Positions 8,526 through 18,049 of a stretch of DNA of 64,000 nucleotides are shown in pieces (position 1 is the stretch's first letter; the number at the start of each line of letters is the position of its first letter). The DNA lies in NCBI RefSeq assembly GCF_003797775.2, contig NZ_CP060725.1:2288001-2352000 (forward strand), written 5' to 3'. The notes beneath the pieces are model-generated. The model made no database searches. It had not been told where the DNA came from and worked only from the letters and a program-made list of their open reading frames with translations. The position numbers and the translations under genes are program-made. Origin of the DNA: Sphingopyxis sp. OPL5. GTDB lineage: Bacteria; Pseudomonadota; Alphaproteobacteria; Sphingomonadales; Sphingomonadaceae.

Positions 8526-10435
8526 TCGGCCGCGCGCTGATCGCTTTGGTCGCGGCCTTCGTGGCTTTTCCTTCAGCGGCACAAGTCGCGCTGGCGCCCG
8601 CTTTTGCCGACCACGCCGTGATCCAGCGCGGCCAGCCGATCCCGGTCGCAGGCACCGCGGCGCCGGGCGAAAAGCTGACCGTCGAACTGGCCGGTAACAG
8701 GGCAACCGCGACCGCCGACCGCGACGGGGCGTGGCAGGCGCGCCTGGCTGCGCTTTCGGCGGGTGGCCCCTATGATCTAACCGTTCTCGGCGGCGACGGA
8801 CGCGCGGTCGCGACGGCGAAAGACGTCATGCTCGGCGATGTCTGGCTCTGTTCGGGCCAGTCGAACATGGAATTGCCGGTGCGCCGCGCGCTCGATTTCG
8901 ACAACCAGGCGGGCGGTTTTGCCGACCCCGGCCTGCGGCTGCTGACGGTCGAAAAGGCGACGGCGACGGTGCCGCAAACCCGCTTTTCCGCCGCGCCGTC
9001 GTGGCTGCCGGCGTCGGCCGACAGCGTCCCCGATTTTTCCGCCGCCTGTTACTATATGGCGCGTGACCTGCGCGCGGCGCGTGGGGTCGCGATCGGCGCG
9101 ATCGACGCGACCTGGGGCGGCACGCAGATCCGGGCATGGCTGACCCCCGCTGCGACGCGCACCATCTATGGCGAGAGCGAGGCCGACCTGCTCGCGCTCT
9201 TTACCCGCGATCCGCTTGCGGCGAACCAGGCGTTTTTTCCGCGCTGGGCCGACTGGTGGCGAAAACTCAGCGGCGATGCGGCGGGGAACGAACCGTGGAA
9301 CAAGCCCGACCGCCTGACATGGACGGCCTTTCCCGCGATGTCCTATTGGGACGAGTGGAAGGGGACCGACTTCAAGGCCTTCAACGGTTATGTGTGGGCG
9401 CGGCGCAGCGTCACGCTGACCGCCGGGCAGGCCGCCCAGGGCGCGACGCTCTCGCTCGGGGTGATCGACGACAGCGACGAGACTTTCGTCAACGGCAAAG
9501 TGGTCGCCAATACATTCAGCTGGTCCGACGCGCGCCATTATGCCGTTCCCGCCGGCCACTGGCGCGCGGGCGTCAACGAGATCGTCGTGTTGGTCGGCGA
9601 CAGCTGGGGCAATGGCGGGTTCCGGGGGCCCGCCGACGCGCTGGAACTGCGCTTCGCCGATGGCAGCACCATCCCGCTCGGCGAGGGCTGGTCCTACGCG
9701 ATCGCCACGACGCAGGCCGGCGGCGCTCCGCGCCCGCCTTGGGACCAGATCGCCGGGCTGGGCCTGATCCACAATGCGATGGTCGCGCCGCTCGGCCCGA
9801 TCCGCCTCGACGGCATCGCCTGGTATCAGGGCGAGGCCGATGTCGGCATGCCGAAATATGACGCGCGCCTCGCCGCGTTGATCGGCGGCTGGCGCCGGCA
9901 GTTCGGCCGGACCGACTTGCCGGTGCTGGTCGTCGGCCTCGCCAATTTCGGCGCGCCGGCGGTGAAACCGGTCGAGAGCGGGTGGGCGCTGCTCCGCGAC
10001 GAACAGCGCCGCGCCGCCGACACGATATCGGGCGTGACGCTGGTCCCGGCGCTCGACCTCGGCGAGCGGCTCGACATCCATCCCGCGAACAAGATCGAGC
10101 TCGGCCACCGCCTCGCGCGCGCTGCTGAGGGCAAGCCGCTGCCCCGCGTCGCCGGCGCAGCGAGGCAGGGCGATACGATCGTCGTGCGGTTCGACAGGGT
10201 GACCGGGGCGCTCGCAAGCTGGAGCAGCGACCGGGCGATCGGCTTCGAACTCTGCGACGACGCCGCGGGCAGCTGCCGTTTCGCCGCCGCCGTTGCCGAC
10301 GGCGCGACGGCGCGGATCGCCGCCGACGGCCAGCCGGCGACGCGCGTTCGCTATGCCTGGGCCGATACGCCGATCGTCAACCTGTTCGACGGCGCGAACC
10401 TGCCCGTCACCAGCTTCGAGATCCCGATCCGCTGA
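8522..10435 (+). CDS. Secreted SGNH acetyl esterase (sialate O-acetylesterase / xylan acetylesterase-like)
   Basis: 637 aa from GTG 8522, overlapping the xylC stop (GTGA). The signal peptide is MIGRALIALVAAFVAFPSAA, cleaved near residue 20. The block GDVWLCSGQSNME carries the nucleophile Ser114, and DIHPANK gives the Asp518-His520 pair, the split SGNH triad of sialate O-acetylesterase-like (DUF303) enzymes. A jelly-roll-like insert (about residues 290-400) sits between the halves, as in two-module xylan or xyloglucan acetylesterases of the CE20 type (recalled, not searched). It probably removes O-acetyl groups from glucuronoxylan so that GH10, GH67 and GH43 can act. It is last in the xylXABC operon and converges on xylD with a 7-bp gap; no terminator hairpin is visible there. 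Confidence 0.82.
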   Translation: MIGRALIALVAAFVAFPSAAQVALAPAFADHAVIQRGQPIPVAGTAAPGEKLTVELAGNRATATADRDGAWQARLAALSAGGPYDLTVLGGDGRAVATAKDVMLGDVWLCSGQSNMELPVRRALDFDNQAGGFADPGLRLLTVEKATATVPQTRFSAAPSWLPASADSVPDFSAACYYMARDLRAARGVAIGAIDATWGGTQIRAWLTPAATRTIYGESEADLLALFTRDPLAANQAFFPRWADWWRKLSGDAAGNEPWNKPDRLTWTAFPAMSYWDEWKGTDFKAFNGYVWARRSVTLTAGQAAQGATLSLGVIDDSDETFVNGKVVANTFSWSDARHYAVPAGHWRAGVNEIVVLVGDSWGNGGFRGPADALELRFADGSTIPLGEGWSYAIATTQAGGAPRPPWDQIAGLGLIHNAMVAPLGPIRLDGIAWYQGEADVGMPKYDARLAALIGGWRRQFGRTDLPVLVVGLANFGAPAVKPVESGWALLRDEQRRAADTISGVTLVPALDLGERLDIHPANKIELGHRLARAAEGKPLPRVAGAARQGDTIVVRFDRVTGALASWSSDRAIGFELCDDAAGSCRFAAAVADGATARIAADGQPATRVRYAWADTPIVNLFDGANLPVTSFEIPIR

Positions 10436-10442
10436 CCGCGTC

Positions 10443-12224
10443 TCAGTGATTGTGGCGCGGCAGCGTCTTTGACGTCTGGCGATATTTGAGCGCGAATTCC
10501 ATCACCCCGCCCTCGCCAAGCTGGCCGGTCTTTTCGCGGAACAGCTCTTCCCACGGCGTATTGCTCGGCGGGATGTCGGGCAGACCGTCGGCCTTGCGCC
10601 GTTCGATCTCGTCGGCGTCGACCAGCATGTCGCAGGTGCCGGCGTTCAGATCGACCCGGATCATATCGCCATCGCGCAGCCACGCCAGCCCGCCCCCCGC
10701 CGCGCTTTCGGGCGAGGCGTTGAGGATCGACGGGCTGTCTGACGTTCCCGACTGGCGCCCGTCGCCCAAGGTGGGAAGCCATAATATGCCGCGCTGGATC
10801 AGCGCGTCGGGCGGTTGCATGTTGACCACCTCGGCCGACCCCGGCCAGCCGAGGATGCCCGACGAGCGCATCACCAGGATGCAATGTTCGTCGATGGCGA
10901 GCGCCGGGTCGTTGATCCGGTGATGATAGTCGTCCGACCCGTCGAACACGATTGCGCGCGCCTCGAAAATCCCTTCGGCGCCCGGGCGCGACAGATAGCG
11001 GGTGCGAAATTCGTCCGAGATCACCGACGTCTTCATCACCGCGAAATCGAACAGATTGCCCTTCAGGGTCAGGAATCCCGCCTTTGCCTGCAACGGATCG
11101 GCGAAGGGGCGGATCATTTCACGGTCGTCGCTTTCGTGCCCCGCCAGATTGTCGGCGATGCTGCGCCCCGTCACCGTCAGACAATCGCCGATCAGCTTGC
11201 CGGCGTTCAGCAATTCCCACATCGCCGCGGGGACCCCGCCGGCGCGGTGGAAGCGCTCGCCCAGATATTGCCCCGCCGGCTGCATGTTGACGAGCAGCGG
11301 CAGGTCGTAACCATGGTCGGTCCAGACCGCGGGCTCCAGCTCGACCCCGGCGTGCCGCGCCATCGCGACGATATGCGGCTGGGCATTGCTCGACCCGCCG
11401 CACACGCTCACCGTGGCGATCGCGTTCAAAAAGGCGTCGCGGGTGAGGATGCGCGACGGGCGCAGATCCTCATGCACCATTTCGACGATCCGCCGCCCGG
11501 TGCGATAGGCATATTGGCCGCGCTCGCGGTAGGGGGCGGGGATCGCGGCGCAGCCGGTGAGCGACAGCCCCAGCGCCTCGGCGACCGCGTTCATCGTCGA
11601 TGCGGTGCCCATCGAATTGCAATGGCCGAGCGACGGCGCGCTCGACGTCGCGCGGTCGAGGAATTCGGCCTCGTCGATCAGCCCCGCCGACAGCGCGCGG
11701 CGGCTGCGCCAGATCACCGTCCCCGACCCGACCAGTTCGCCGTCGTGCCAGCCGTCGAGCATCGGCCCGCCCGACAGCACGATCGCCGGGATGTCGACCG
11801 TGGTCGCCGCCATCACCTGCGACGGCGTCGTCTTGTCGCAGCCGGTGGTGAGCACGACGGCATCGAGCGGATAGCCGTTCAAAATCTCGACGAGCCCAAG
11901 ATAGGCGAGGTTGCGGTCGAGCGCCGCGGTCGGGCGGCGGCAATTCTCGAAGATCGGGTGGACCGGAAACTCGATCGGAATCCCGCCCGCATCGCGAATG
12001 CCGTCGCGAACCCGTTTCGCCAGATCGACATGGACGCGGTTGCACGGGGACAGGTCGCTGCCCGATTGCGCGATGCCGATGATCGGCTTGCCCGACTGCA
12101 ATTCCTCGGGCGTCGTGCCGTAGTTCATGAAGCGCTCGAGATAGAGCGCGGTCATGTCCCAGCGGTCGGGGTTGTCGAACCAGTCGCGCGACCGCAGTCT
12201 GGGGGGCTGGCCCGGCGCCGTCAC
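10443..12224 (-). CDS. xylD: D-xylonate dehydratase (IlvD/Edd family)
   Basis: 593 aa. Three conserved cysteines of the IlvD/Edd 2Fe-2S cluster are visible: SPCNRVH (Cys61), TTGCDKTTP (Cys129) and GHCNSMGTAST (Cys202), followed by SVCGGSSNAQPH. It dehydrates D-xylonate to 2-keto-3-deoxy-xylonate, filling the one Weimberg step missing from the plus-strand operon. Its ATG overlaps the lacI stop by 4 bp, so it is co-transcribed with the regulator and, given the short gap, with the GH67 gene. Splitting xylD away from xylXABC differs from the Caulobacter order, where it follows xylC. L-arabonate dehydratase is a possible alternative substrate specificity. Confidence 0.87.
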   Translation of the reverse strand: MTAPGQPPRLRSRDWFDNPDRWDMTALYLERFMNYGTTPEELQSGKPIIGIAQSGSDLSPCNRVHVDLAKRVRDGIRDAGGIPIEFPVHPIFENCRRPTAALDRNLAYLGLVEILNGYPLDAVVLTTGCDKTTPSQVMAATTVDIPAIVLSGGPMLDGWHDGELVGSGTVIWRSRRALSAGLIDEAEFLDRATSSAPSLGHCNSMGTASTMNAVAEALGLSLTGCAAIPAPYRERGQYAYRTGRRIVEMVHEDLRPSRILTRDAFLNAIATVSVCGGSSNAQPHIVAMARHAGVELEPAVWTDHGYDLPLLVNMQPAGQYLGERFHRAGGVPAAMWELLNAGKLIGDCLTVTGRSIADNLAGHESDDREMIRPFADPLQAKAGFLTLKGNLFDFAVMKTSVISDEFRTRYLSRPGAEGIFEARAIVFDGSDDYHHRINDPALAIDEHCILVMRSSGILGWPGSAEVVNMQPPDALIQRGILWLPTLGDGRQSGTSDSPSILNASPESAAGGGLAWLRDGDMIRVDLNAGTCDMLVDADEIERRKADGLPDIPPSNTPWEELFREKTGQLGEGGVMEFALKYRQTSKTLPRHNH

Positions 12225-13321
12225 CGCCGCTCCACACCCTTTGCCGCGCGCGTCGCGAGGCTCGGCGCCGCGTCGGATTCGCGGCGGATCAACGCATAGG
12301 GCAGGGTCATCTGCTGCTCCTCGGCGCGCTCGCCCGCCTTGCGCGCGCGCATGATCGTGGCGATCGCCGCGACCGCCCAGGCGGTCATCTCGCGGATCGG
12401 CTGGCGGATCGTCGTCAGTTCGGGCCAGATCGTGCTCGCCATCGCGGTGTCGTCGAAGCCGCAGACGGTGATGTCGTTCGGCACGTCGAGGTGGCGCCGG
12501 TGCGCGACCGCGACGGTCGCCGCCGCCATATCGTCGTTCGAGGCGAAAATCGCCGTCGGTCGCGGGTCGACCGCGAGCAGCCGTTCGGCGCCGTCCATCC
12601 CCGACCGATAGCTGAAACGCCCCTGCACGATCAATTCGTCGAGGACGGCGAGTCCGGCGTCGGTCATCGCGGCGCGATATCCGTTCAAGCGGCGACCGCT
12701 GGCGACCTGTTCGGGATTGCCGATGATGAAACCGATGCGTTCATGCCCCAGGTCGATGATATGCTTGGTCATGTCGTACGCGGCCTGGAAATCGTCGATC
12801 ATCACCGCGCCGTGCGACCCCGTCGCCTTGCCCGGTCCGACCGCGATCGCGATCGCATCGAGTTCGCTGACCAGGTCGAGCACGCTCTGGTCGTCGCACA
12901 AAGGCGGCGGCAGGATGAACCCCTTGATGCCGCCCTGCGTCAGGTTGCGCATCAGCGCCTGCGCGTCGGCCACATCGAGGCAGCTTTGCACGATCAGGTG
13001 GATATCGCTGCGCGTCGCTTCTTCGAGCGCCCCCATCAGAAATTCGCTGAGATACGACGCCGACGGATTGTCGAAGAGCAGCGCGATCCGCAATTGCTCG
13101 CCGCCGGCGAGGCTGCGCGCGGCGCGGTTCGGCATGTAACGCAGCGCGGCGATCGCCTCCATCACTTGGCTACGCGTCGCGGCGCGGACGTTGGAATCGC
13201 CGTTGATCACGCGGCTCACCGTCATCGGCGAACAGCCCGCGGCGGCGGCGACGTCGGAAATGGTCGGGGCCTTGCCCTGGCGGCGGCCCTGACGGGGCAT
13301 GGTAGCGCTCTTTTGGCTCAT
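12221..13321 (-). CDS. LacI-family transcriptional regulator of the xylan/xylose locus
   Basis: 366 aa. N-terminal LacI helix-turn-helix APTISDVAAAAGCSPMTVSR (about 18-37) with hinge VRAATRSQVMEAIAALRYMPN, then a periplasmic-binding-like effector domain (IALLFDNPSASYLSEFLMGA through CGFDDTAMASTIWPELTTIRQP). The start at 13321 has AGGGA seven bases upstream; ATG 13300 is an alternative. The operator half-site TGGTAGCGCT lies at 13300-13309, inside the first codons, consistent with weak autoregulation. It most likely represses all five transcription units until xylose or a derivative binds. It sits between GH67 and xylD, 64 bp downstream of GH67, and overlaps xylD by 4 bp. Confidence 0.88.
   Translation of the reverse strand: MSQKSATMPRQGRRQGKAPTISDVAAAAGCSPMTVSRVINGDSNVRAATRSQVMEAIAALRYMPNRAARSLAGGEQLRIALLFDNPSASYLSEFLMGALEEATRSDIHLIVQSCLDVADAQALMRNLTQGGIKGFILPPPLCDDQSVLDLVSELDAIAIAVGPGKATGSHGAVMIDDFQAAYDMTKHIIDLGHERIGFIIGNPEQVASGRRLNGYRAAMTDAGLAVLDELIVQGRFSYRSGMDGAERLLAVDPRPTAIFASNDDMAAATVAVAHRRHLDVPNDITVCGFDDTAMASTIWPELTTIRQPIREMTAWAVAAIATIMRARKAGERAEEQQMTLPYALIRRESDAAPSLATRAAKGVERR
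13300..13309. promoter_or_regulatory. Half-operator in the lacI 5' end, site 2
   Basis: TGGTAGCGCT matches the left ten bases of the palindrome shared by the locus, but the right arm reads CTTT instead of AYCA. It falls within the first eight codons of the regulator gene. It may be a weak autoregulatory roadblock, or chance constrained by coding. Confidence is lower than for the complete sites. Confidence 0.4.
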
Positions 13322-13385
13322 GCCAGCGTCCCTAAATCTTCTTTTCCGCCCGCGCTAGGCGAATATCGGGCGGGGTGCGGCGCGC

Positions 13386-15548
13386 TCATATGCCGGGCGC
13401 CTCGGGGAAGCGTTGGGCGCGGTACCAATCGAGCGAATGCGCCGGCGCGGCATGGCCCGCGGGCAGCGGACGCTTCGACAGCGACTGGAAATAGGCGATT
13501 GAGGCGTCGCGCCACCAGCGCGCCTCGGCCTGCTGGACCGCGAGCAGTGCGGCGACCTCGCCATGGCGCCGCGCGTCGACCTGTCCGCGGAGGCCGTCCC
13601 ACCGCGCCGCCATGGCGTCGACCCCGGCGACGCCGCGGTCATAGCGCGTGACGAGTTCGTCCCATACCGTCCGCCCGGTGCTCAGCCGGTCGTCCCAGCG
13701 CTTGCGGTGAAACCAGAGCAACCAGGGCAGGGCAGGGTCGCGCTGATCGGCGTAGTGCTTCGCCAGCGGGGCGCGATATTGGGCGAGCGCGTTGCTGCCG
13801 GTCGCGGTGCGATCGAACCCGATCCCCTCGGCATCGGCGCGGTGGTAATAGACCGGGTTCCAGTCGGGGCGGGCCAGATCGTCGACCCACGGCGCGGGTC
13901 CATAATGATGGTCGCTGCCCATCAGATGCGCGAGGCCGAGCGGGGTCATATAATCGACCAGTGTCTGTCGGCTCGGCATCATCATCGCCGCGACGGCGTC
14001 GACCAGCGGCGGGTCGGGGGCGAAAGTCTGCGCCGCCCATTCGCGGGCGATGGCGTCGGACGACAGGGCAGAGTTCCATGCCAGCCGGCCAAAGGCATAC
14101 CAGTTCGCCTGGTCGAAATGCGATCCGCTCCAGTTGCGATCGGCGCCGATATTGGCGACCCCTGCGATCAGGCTGGTCGGACCGCCGGCCACGACCTCGG
14201 CGAGCGTCGCGCGCCCGTCCTTGCCCAACCCGCCGGTATCGAGCGCTTCCTCGAACAGCGGCGCCAGATAGGCGAGGTGGGTCGAGAAGCCGAGATATTC
14301 CTTGGTGATCTGCAGCTCGAGCCCAAGCTGCGTGTGCGGCATCGCGCCGAACAACGGACTCACCGGCTCGCGCGGCTGGAAATCGAGCGGGCCGTTCTTG
14401 ACCTGCACGACGACATTGGCGTCGAATTGCCCGTCGAGCGGCTGGAACGCGTTGTAGGCCTGCATCGTGCGTTCGACCGCCGGGTCGGGATCGTAGACGA
14501 AGGCGCGCCAGATCACGACGCCGCGCTGGCCCACCGCGCGCGCCAGCATATTGGCGCCGTCGGCGTGGGTGCGGCCATAATCCTGCGGCCCCGGCTGACC
14601 TTCGCTGTTGGCCTTGACCAGAAAGCCGCCGAAATCGGGGATGGCGGCATAAATCTCGTCGGCCTTCGCCCGCCACCAGCGCTGGACGTCGGGGTCGAGC
14701 GGGTCGGCGGTGGCCAGCCCGCCCAGATCGCGCGGCGCCGAAAAGCGCGCCGACAGGAAGACGCGGATGCCATAGGGGCGCAGCGTATCGGCGAGCGCCG
14801 CGGTCTTGGCGATGAAGCGCGGGGTCAGGAAGGTCGCGGGCGCGTTGACATTGTTCACCGCGACGGCGTTGATCCCGATCGAGGCATTGGCGCGCGCATA
14901 GTCGGTCAGCCGCGGATCGACATACCCCGGCAGGCGCCACCATTGAAAGATCGAGCGCCCCGCATAGCCGCGCTCGACGCTGCCATCGACATTGTCCCAA
15001 TGGTCGAGCATGCGGATCGCGACGCGCGGGGCGTCGGCTTGCGGCAGCTCGGCGAGCGGGGCCTGTTGCTGGATTTGGCGGAGCAGCGCGAAGCTGCCGT
15101 AGAGCAGGCCGATGTCGTCGCGGGCCGAAATGATGACGCGGCCACCGTTCAGGCGGTCGATACGGAACGCGCCGGGGAGAGCGGGGGCTTTTCCGGCGGC
15201 TTCCGGCAACGCTTCGGCGCATGGGCGATCGACGCGACATAACAACAGGCCGGCCCCGTTGTCGGCGATCGGAAGCGGCCGGTCGAGCCACACCGCGAAG
15301 GCGCGGCGGAGTTCGCCCGTTGCCGCATCGATCGTCATGCTGGACGGGGCATCGACCATCAATGTCGGCGCGACGGCGGCGAGCTCGTCGGTATAGGACG
15401 GGCTGAGCGGGCGATAGCGCAGCCACAGCTCATAGCCGTCCTCGGCCTGCGCCGGGGCGACGCATGAAAGAAGGGCGATCGCCCCTGCCATGATGGCTGC
15501 GATGACCCGCGTTGCCCTGATCCCGTCCTCCCCCAAAGCGTTCGCCAT
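13386..15548 (-). CDS. Alpha-glucuronidase, GH67
   Basis: 720 aa from ATG 15548. In-frame ATGs at 15578 and 15617 overlap or precede the operator and were rejected. The signal peptide has its hydrophobic core near residues 14-30 and cleaves around APAQA. The mature part starts EDGYELWLRYRPL, a GH67 hallmark, followed by the (beta/alpha)8 barrel with GINAVAVNNVNA, FLSARFSAPRDLGG and KANSEGQPGPQDYGR (acidic catalytic region). It removes (4-O-methyl)-glucuronic acid from the non-reducing end of xylo-oligosaccharides, so the locus is tuned to glucuronoxylan. First gene of GH67-lacI-xylD, divergent from GH3-GH10 across operator site 3. Confidence 0.9.
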   Translation of the reverse strand: MANALGEDGIRATRVIAAIMAGAIALLSCVAPAQAEDGYELWLRYRPLSPSYTDELAAVAPTLMVDAPSSMTIDAATGELRRAFAVWLDRPLPIADNGAGLLLCRVDRPCAEALPEAAGKAPALPGAFRIDRLNGGRVIISARDDIGLLYGSFALLRQIQQQAPLAELPQADAPRVAIRMLDHWDNVDGSVERGYAGRSIFQWWRLPGYVDPRLTDYARANASIGINAVAVNNVNAPATFLTPRFIAKTAALADTLRPYGIRVFLSARFSAPRDLGGLATADPLDPDVQRWWRAKADEIYAAIPDFGGFLVKANSEGQPGPQDYGRTHADGANMLARAVGQRGVVIWRAFVYDPDPAVERTMQAYNAFQPLDGQFDANVVVQVKNGPLDFQPREPVSPLFGAMPHTQLGLELQITKEYLGFSTHLAYLAPLFEEALDTGGLGKDGRATLAEVVAGGPTSLIAGVANIGADRNWSGSHFDQANWYAFGRLAWNSALSSDAIAREWAAQTFAPDPPLVDAVAAMMMPSRQTLVDYMTPLGLAHLMGSDHHYGPAPWVDDLARPDWNPVYYHRADAEGIGFDRTATGSNALAQYRAPLAKHYADQRDPALPWLLWFHRKRWDDRLSTGRTVWDELVTRYDRGVAGVDAMAARWDGLRGQVDARRHGEVAALLAVQQAEARWWRDASIAYFQSLSKRPLPAGHAAPAHSLDWYRAQRFPEAPGI

Positions 15549-15577
15549 GACTTGACAGCCCGGGGCGCTTTCTTTCA

Positions 15578-15591
15578 TGGTAGCGCTAACA
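15578..15591. promoter_or_regulatory. LacI-family operator, site 3
   Basis: TGGTAGCGCTAACA, with the invariant TAGCGCTA core, lies in the 92-bp gap between the divergent GH67-lacI-xylD and GH3-GH10 operons. It is about 30 bp upstream of the GH67 ATG and 50 bp upstream of the GH3 ATG, so one repressor site could control both directions. Confidence 0.8.
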
Positions 15592-15640
15592 TAAGCGCGG
15601 GGAATCGATCTGCGCAAGAAAAATCGGGAGAGACACGATC

Positions 15641-18049
15641 ATGCGCATGACTTTGGCGGCCGCGCTGTTGGCCACGACAATGACGCTGCCGATGGCACAG
15701 GTCATGGGCCAGCAGACCGCCCCGGCATCGGCCGCCTCGACCGCCAGGCCTCCCGCCAACGCCCCGTATCGCGACGCCAGCTTGCCCGTCGATGCGCGCG
15801 TCGCCGACCTGCTCGCGCGGATGACGCTCGAGGAAAAGGTCGGGCAGATCATCACCCTGTGGGACAGCAAGGCCGAGGTGCAGGACGCCGACACGACGTG
15901 GAACCCGGCAAAGGCGTCGCGGAAATATCCCGACGGCCTCGGCCAGATCGCCCGCCCGTCGGATCGCAGCGGGCCGAGCAGCCCGCGCACCAACAAACTG
16001 CGCTCGATTCCCGAAAGCGTCGACTATGTGAATGCGGTCCAGACCTGGGCGACCAAGAATACGCGGCTCGGCATCCCGGTGCTGTTCCACGAAGAGGCGC
16101 TCCACGGCCTCGCGGCGCGCGACGCGACCAGCTTTCCCCAGTCGATCGCCATGGCCTCGACCTGGGACCCCGATTTGATCCGCGACGTCAACAGCGTCAT
16201 CGCGCGCGAGGTCCGCGCGCGCGGCGTTCCGTTCGTGCTGTCGCCGGTCGTCGACGTCGCGCGCGACCCGCGCTGGGGACGGATCGAGGAGACCTTTGGC
16301 GAGGATCCCTATCTGGTCAGCGAAATGGGGGTCGCGGCGGTCGAGGGGCTGCAGGGCAAGGGCGGCCCCGGGCCGCTCGCGCCGGGCAAGGTGTTCGCGA
16401 CGCTCAAGCATATGACCGGCCATGGCCAGCCCGAAAGCGGTACCAACGTCGGCCCCGCGCCGATCGCCGAACGCACGCTGCGCGAGGACTTTTTTCCCCC
16501 GTTCGAGGCGGTGGTCAAGCGCACCGGGATCGAGGCGGTGATGGCGAGCTATAACGAGATCGACGGCATCCCCAGCCACGTCAATAAATGGCTGCTCGGC
16601 GATGTGCTGCGCGGCGAATGGGGGTTCGAGGGCGCGGTGGTCAGCGACTATTATGCGATCGACGATCTGGTCAAGCTGCACAAGATCGCGGTCGACCTGC
16701 CCGATGCCGCGCGCCAGGCGCTCGCCGCCGGGGTCGACAGCGACCTGCCCAACGGCGCGGCGTACACGACGCTCGTCGACTCGGTGCGCGCGGGCAAGGT
16801 CAAGGAGGCCGACATCGACGCCGCGGTGACGCGGATGCTGCGGATCAAATTCCTCGCCGGATTGTTCGAAAATCCGTTCGCGACGATGAAGGCGACTGCG
16901 GTCACCAACGATGCCGAGGCGATCGCGCTGGCGCGGCGCACCGCCGACAAGTCGCTGGTGCTGCTGAAGAATGACGGAGTCCTTCCGCTCGCCCTGCCGA
17001 CGGCGGGCGCAGCCGCCAGGCCGACCATCGCGGTCATAGGTCCCAATGCCGCGGTGGCACGGCTCGGCGGCTATTACGGCATCCCGCCCAAGACGGTCTC
17101 GCCGCTCGACGGCATCAAGGCGCTCGTCGGCGACAAGGCGACGATCGTCTACAACGAAGGCGTCAAGATCACCGAGAATGACGATTGGTGGGCTGACGAG
17201 GTCAAGCTCGCCGATCCCGCCGCCAACCGCCAGCGCATCGCCGCGGCGGTCGAGGCGGCGCGCGGCGCCGACCATATATTGCTGTTCATCGGCGACACCG
17301 AACAGACCAGCCGTGAAGGCTGGGCCGACAGCCATCTCGGCGACCGGTCGGACATCGACATCGTTGGCGAGCAGGAGCTATTGCTCGATGCGCTGAAGGC
17401 GCTCGGCAAGCCGGTGATCGTCGTCCTCGTCAACGGGCGCCCGCCCTCCTATCCCGGCGTTGTCGCCAAGGCCGATGCGATCCTCGAAACCTGGTACGGC
17501 GGCGAGCAGCAGGGGCATGCGATCGCCGATGCGCTGTTCGGGCGTAGCAATCCCGGCGGCAAATTGCCGGTGACGGTCGCGCGCAACGTCGGTCAGCTGC
17601 CCTTTTTCTACAACCACAAGCCGACTGCGCGGCGCGGCTATCTGTTCGACGACAAGGCGCCGCTGTTCCCGTTCGGCTATGGCCTCAGCTACACCAAATT
17701 CACCATCGGCGCGCCGCGCCTGTCGGCCCCGTCGATCGCCGCGGGCCAGCCGGTGACGGTCACCGTCGACGTCGCCAACAGCGGCGCGCGCGCCGGCGAC
17801 GAGGTGGTGCAGGTCTATGTCCGCGACAGCATCAGCTCGGTCACAAGGCCGGTCAAGGAACTCAAGGGCTTCCAGCGCGTCACGCTGAAGCCGGGCGAGA
17901 CGAAGGCGGTGGCGATCACGCTGCCGCCCGCGGCGTTCCAGATGTGGAACGGTGCCATGAAGCGGGTGATCGAACCCGGCGATTTCGAGATCATGGTCGG
18001 CCCCAATTCGGCCGAGGTACAGAGCGTCAAGCTGGTGGTGACGCCGTGA
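15641..18049 (+). CDS. Beta-xylosidase / beta-glucosidase, GH3, secreted
   Basis: 802 aa. ATG 15641 is preceded by GGGAGAG; ATG 15647 is also possible. Signal peptide of about 24 residues ending AQVMGQQ. GH3 N-terminal barrel: LSPVVDVARDPRWGRIEETFGEDP, then the KHMTGHG loop, then the nucleophile Asp336 in AVVSDYYAI. The middle alpha/beta domain begins near SLVLLKNDGVLPL, and a C-terminal fibronectin-III-like domain (VTVDVANSGARAGDEVVQVYV) completes the three-domain form. It releases xylose from xylo-oligosaccharides, probably periplasmic. Its stop overlaps the GTG of the GH10 gene by 3 bases, indicating translational coupling. Confidence 0.9.
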   Translation: MRMTLAAALLATTMTLPMAQVMGQQTAPASAASTARPPANAPYRDASLPVDARVADLLARMTLEEKVGQIITLWDSKAEVQDADTTWNPAKASRKYPDGLGQIARPSDRSGPSSPRTNKLRSIPESVDYVNAVQTWATKNTRLGIPVLFHEEALHGLAARDATSFPQSIAMASTWDPDLIRDVNSVIAREVRARGVPFVLSPVVDVARDPRWGRIEETFGEDPYLVSEMGVAAVEGLQGKGGPGPLAPGKVFATLKHMTGHGQPESGTNVGPAPIAERTLREDFFPPFEAVVKRTGIEAVMASYNEIDGIPSHVNKWLLGDVLRGEWGFEGAVVSDYYAIDDLVKLHKIAVDLPDAARQALAAGVDSDLPNGAAYTTLVDSVRAGKVKEADIDAAVTRMLRIKFLAGLFENPFATMKATAVTNDAEAIALARRTADKSLVLLKNDGVLPLALPTAGAAARPTIAVIGPNAAVARLGGYYGIPPKTVSPLDGIKALVGDKATIVYNEGVKITENDDWWADEVKLADPAANRQRIAAAVEAARGADHILLFIGDTEQTSREGWADSHLGDRSDIDIVGEQELLLDALKALGKPVIVVLVNGRPPSYPGVVAKADAILETWYGGEQQGHAIADALFGRSNPGGKLPVTVARNVGQLPFFYNHKPTARRGYLFDDKAPLFPFGYGLSYTKFTIGAPRLSAPSIAAGQPVTVTVDVANSGARAGDEVVQVYVRDSISSVTRPVKELKGFQRVTLKPGETKAVAITLPPAAFQMWNGAMKRVIEPGDFEIMVGPNSAEVQSVKLVVTP

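Noticed and set aside
13346..13373. Hairpin CCGCCCG / CGGGCGG between GH67 and lacI as a terminator
   Set aside because: On the minus strand it is followed by A-rich, not T-rich, sequence, and the genes are close; at most a processing or stabilising hairpin.
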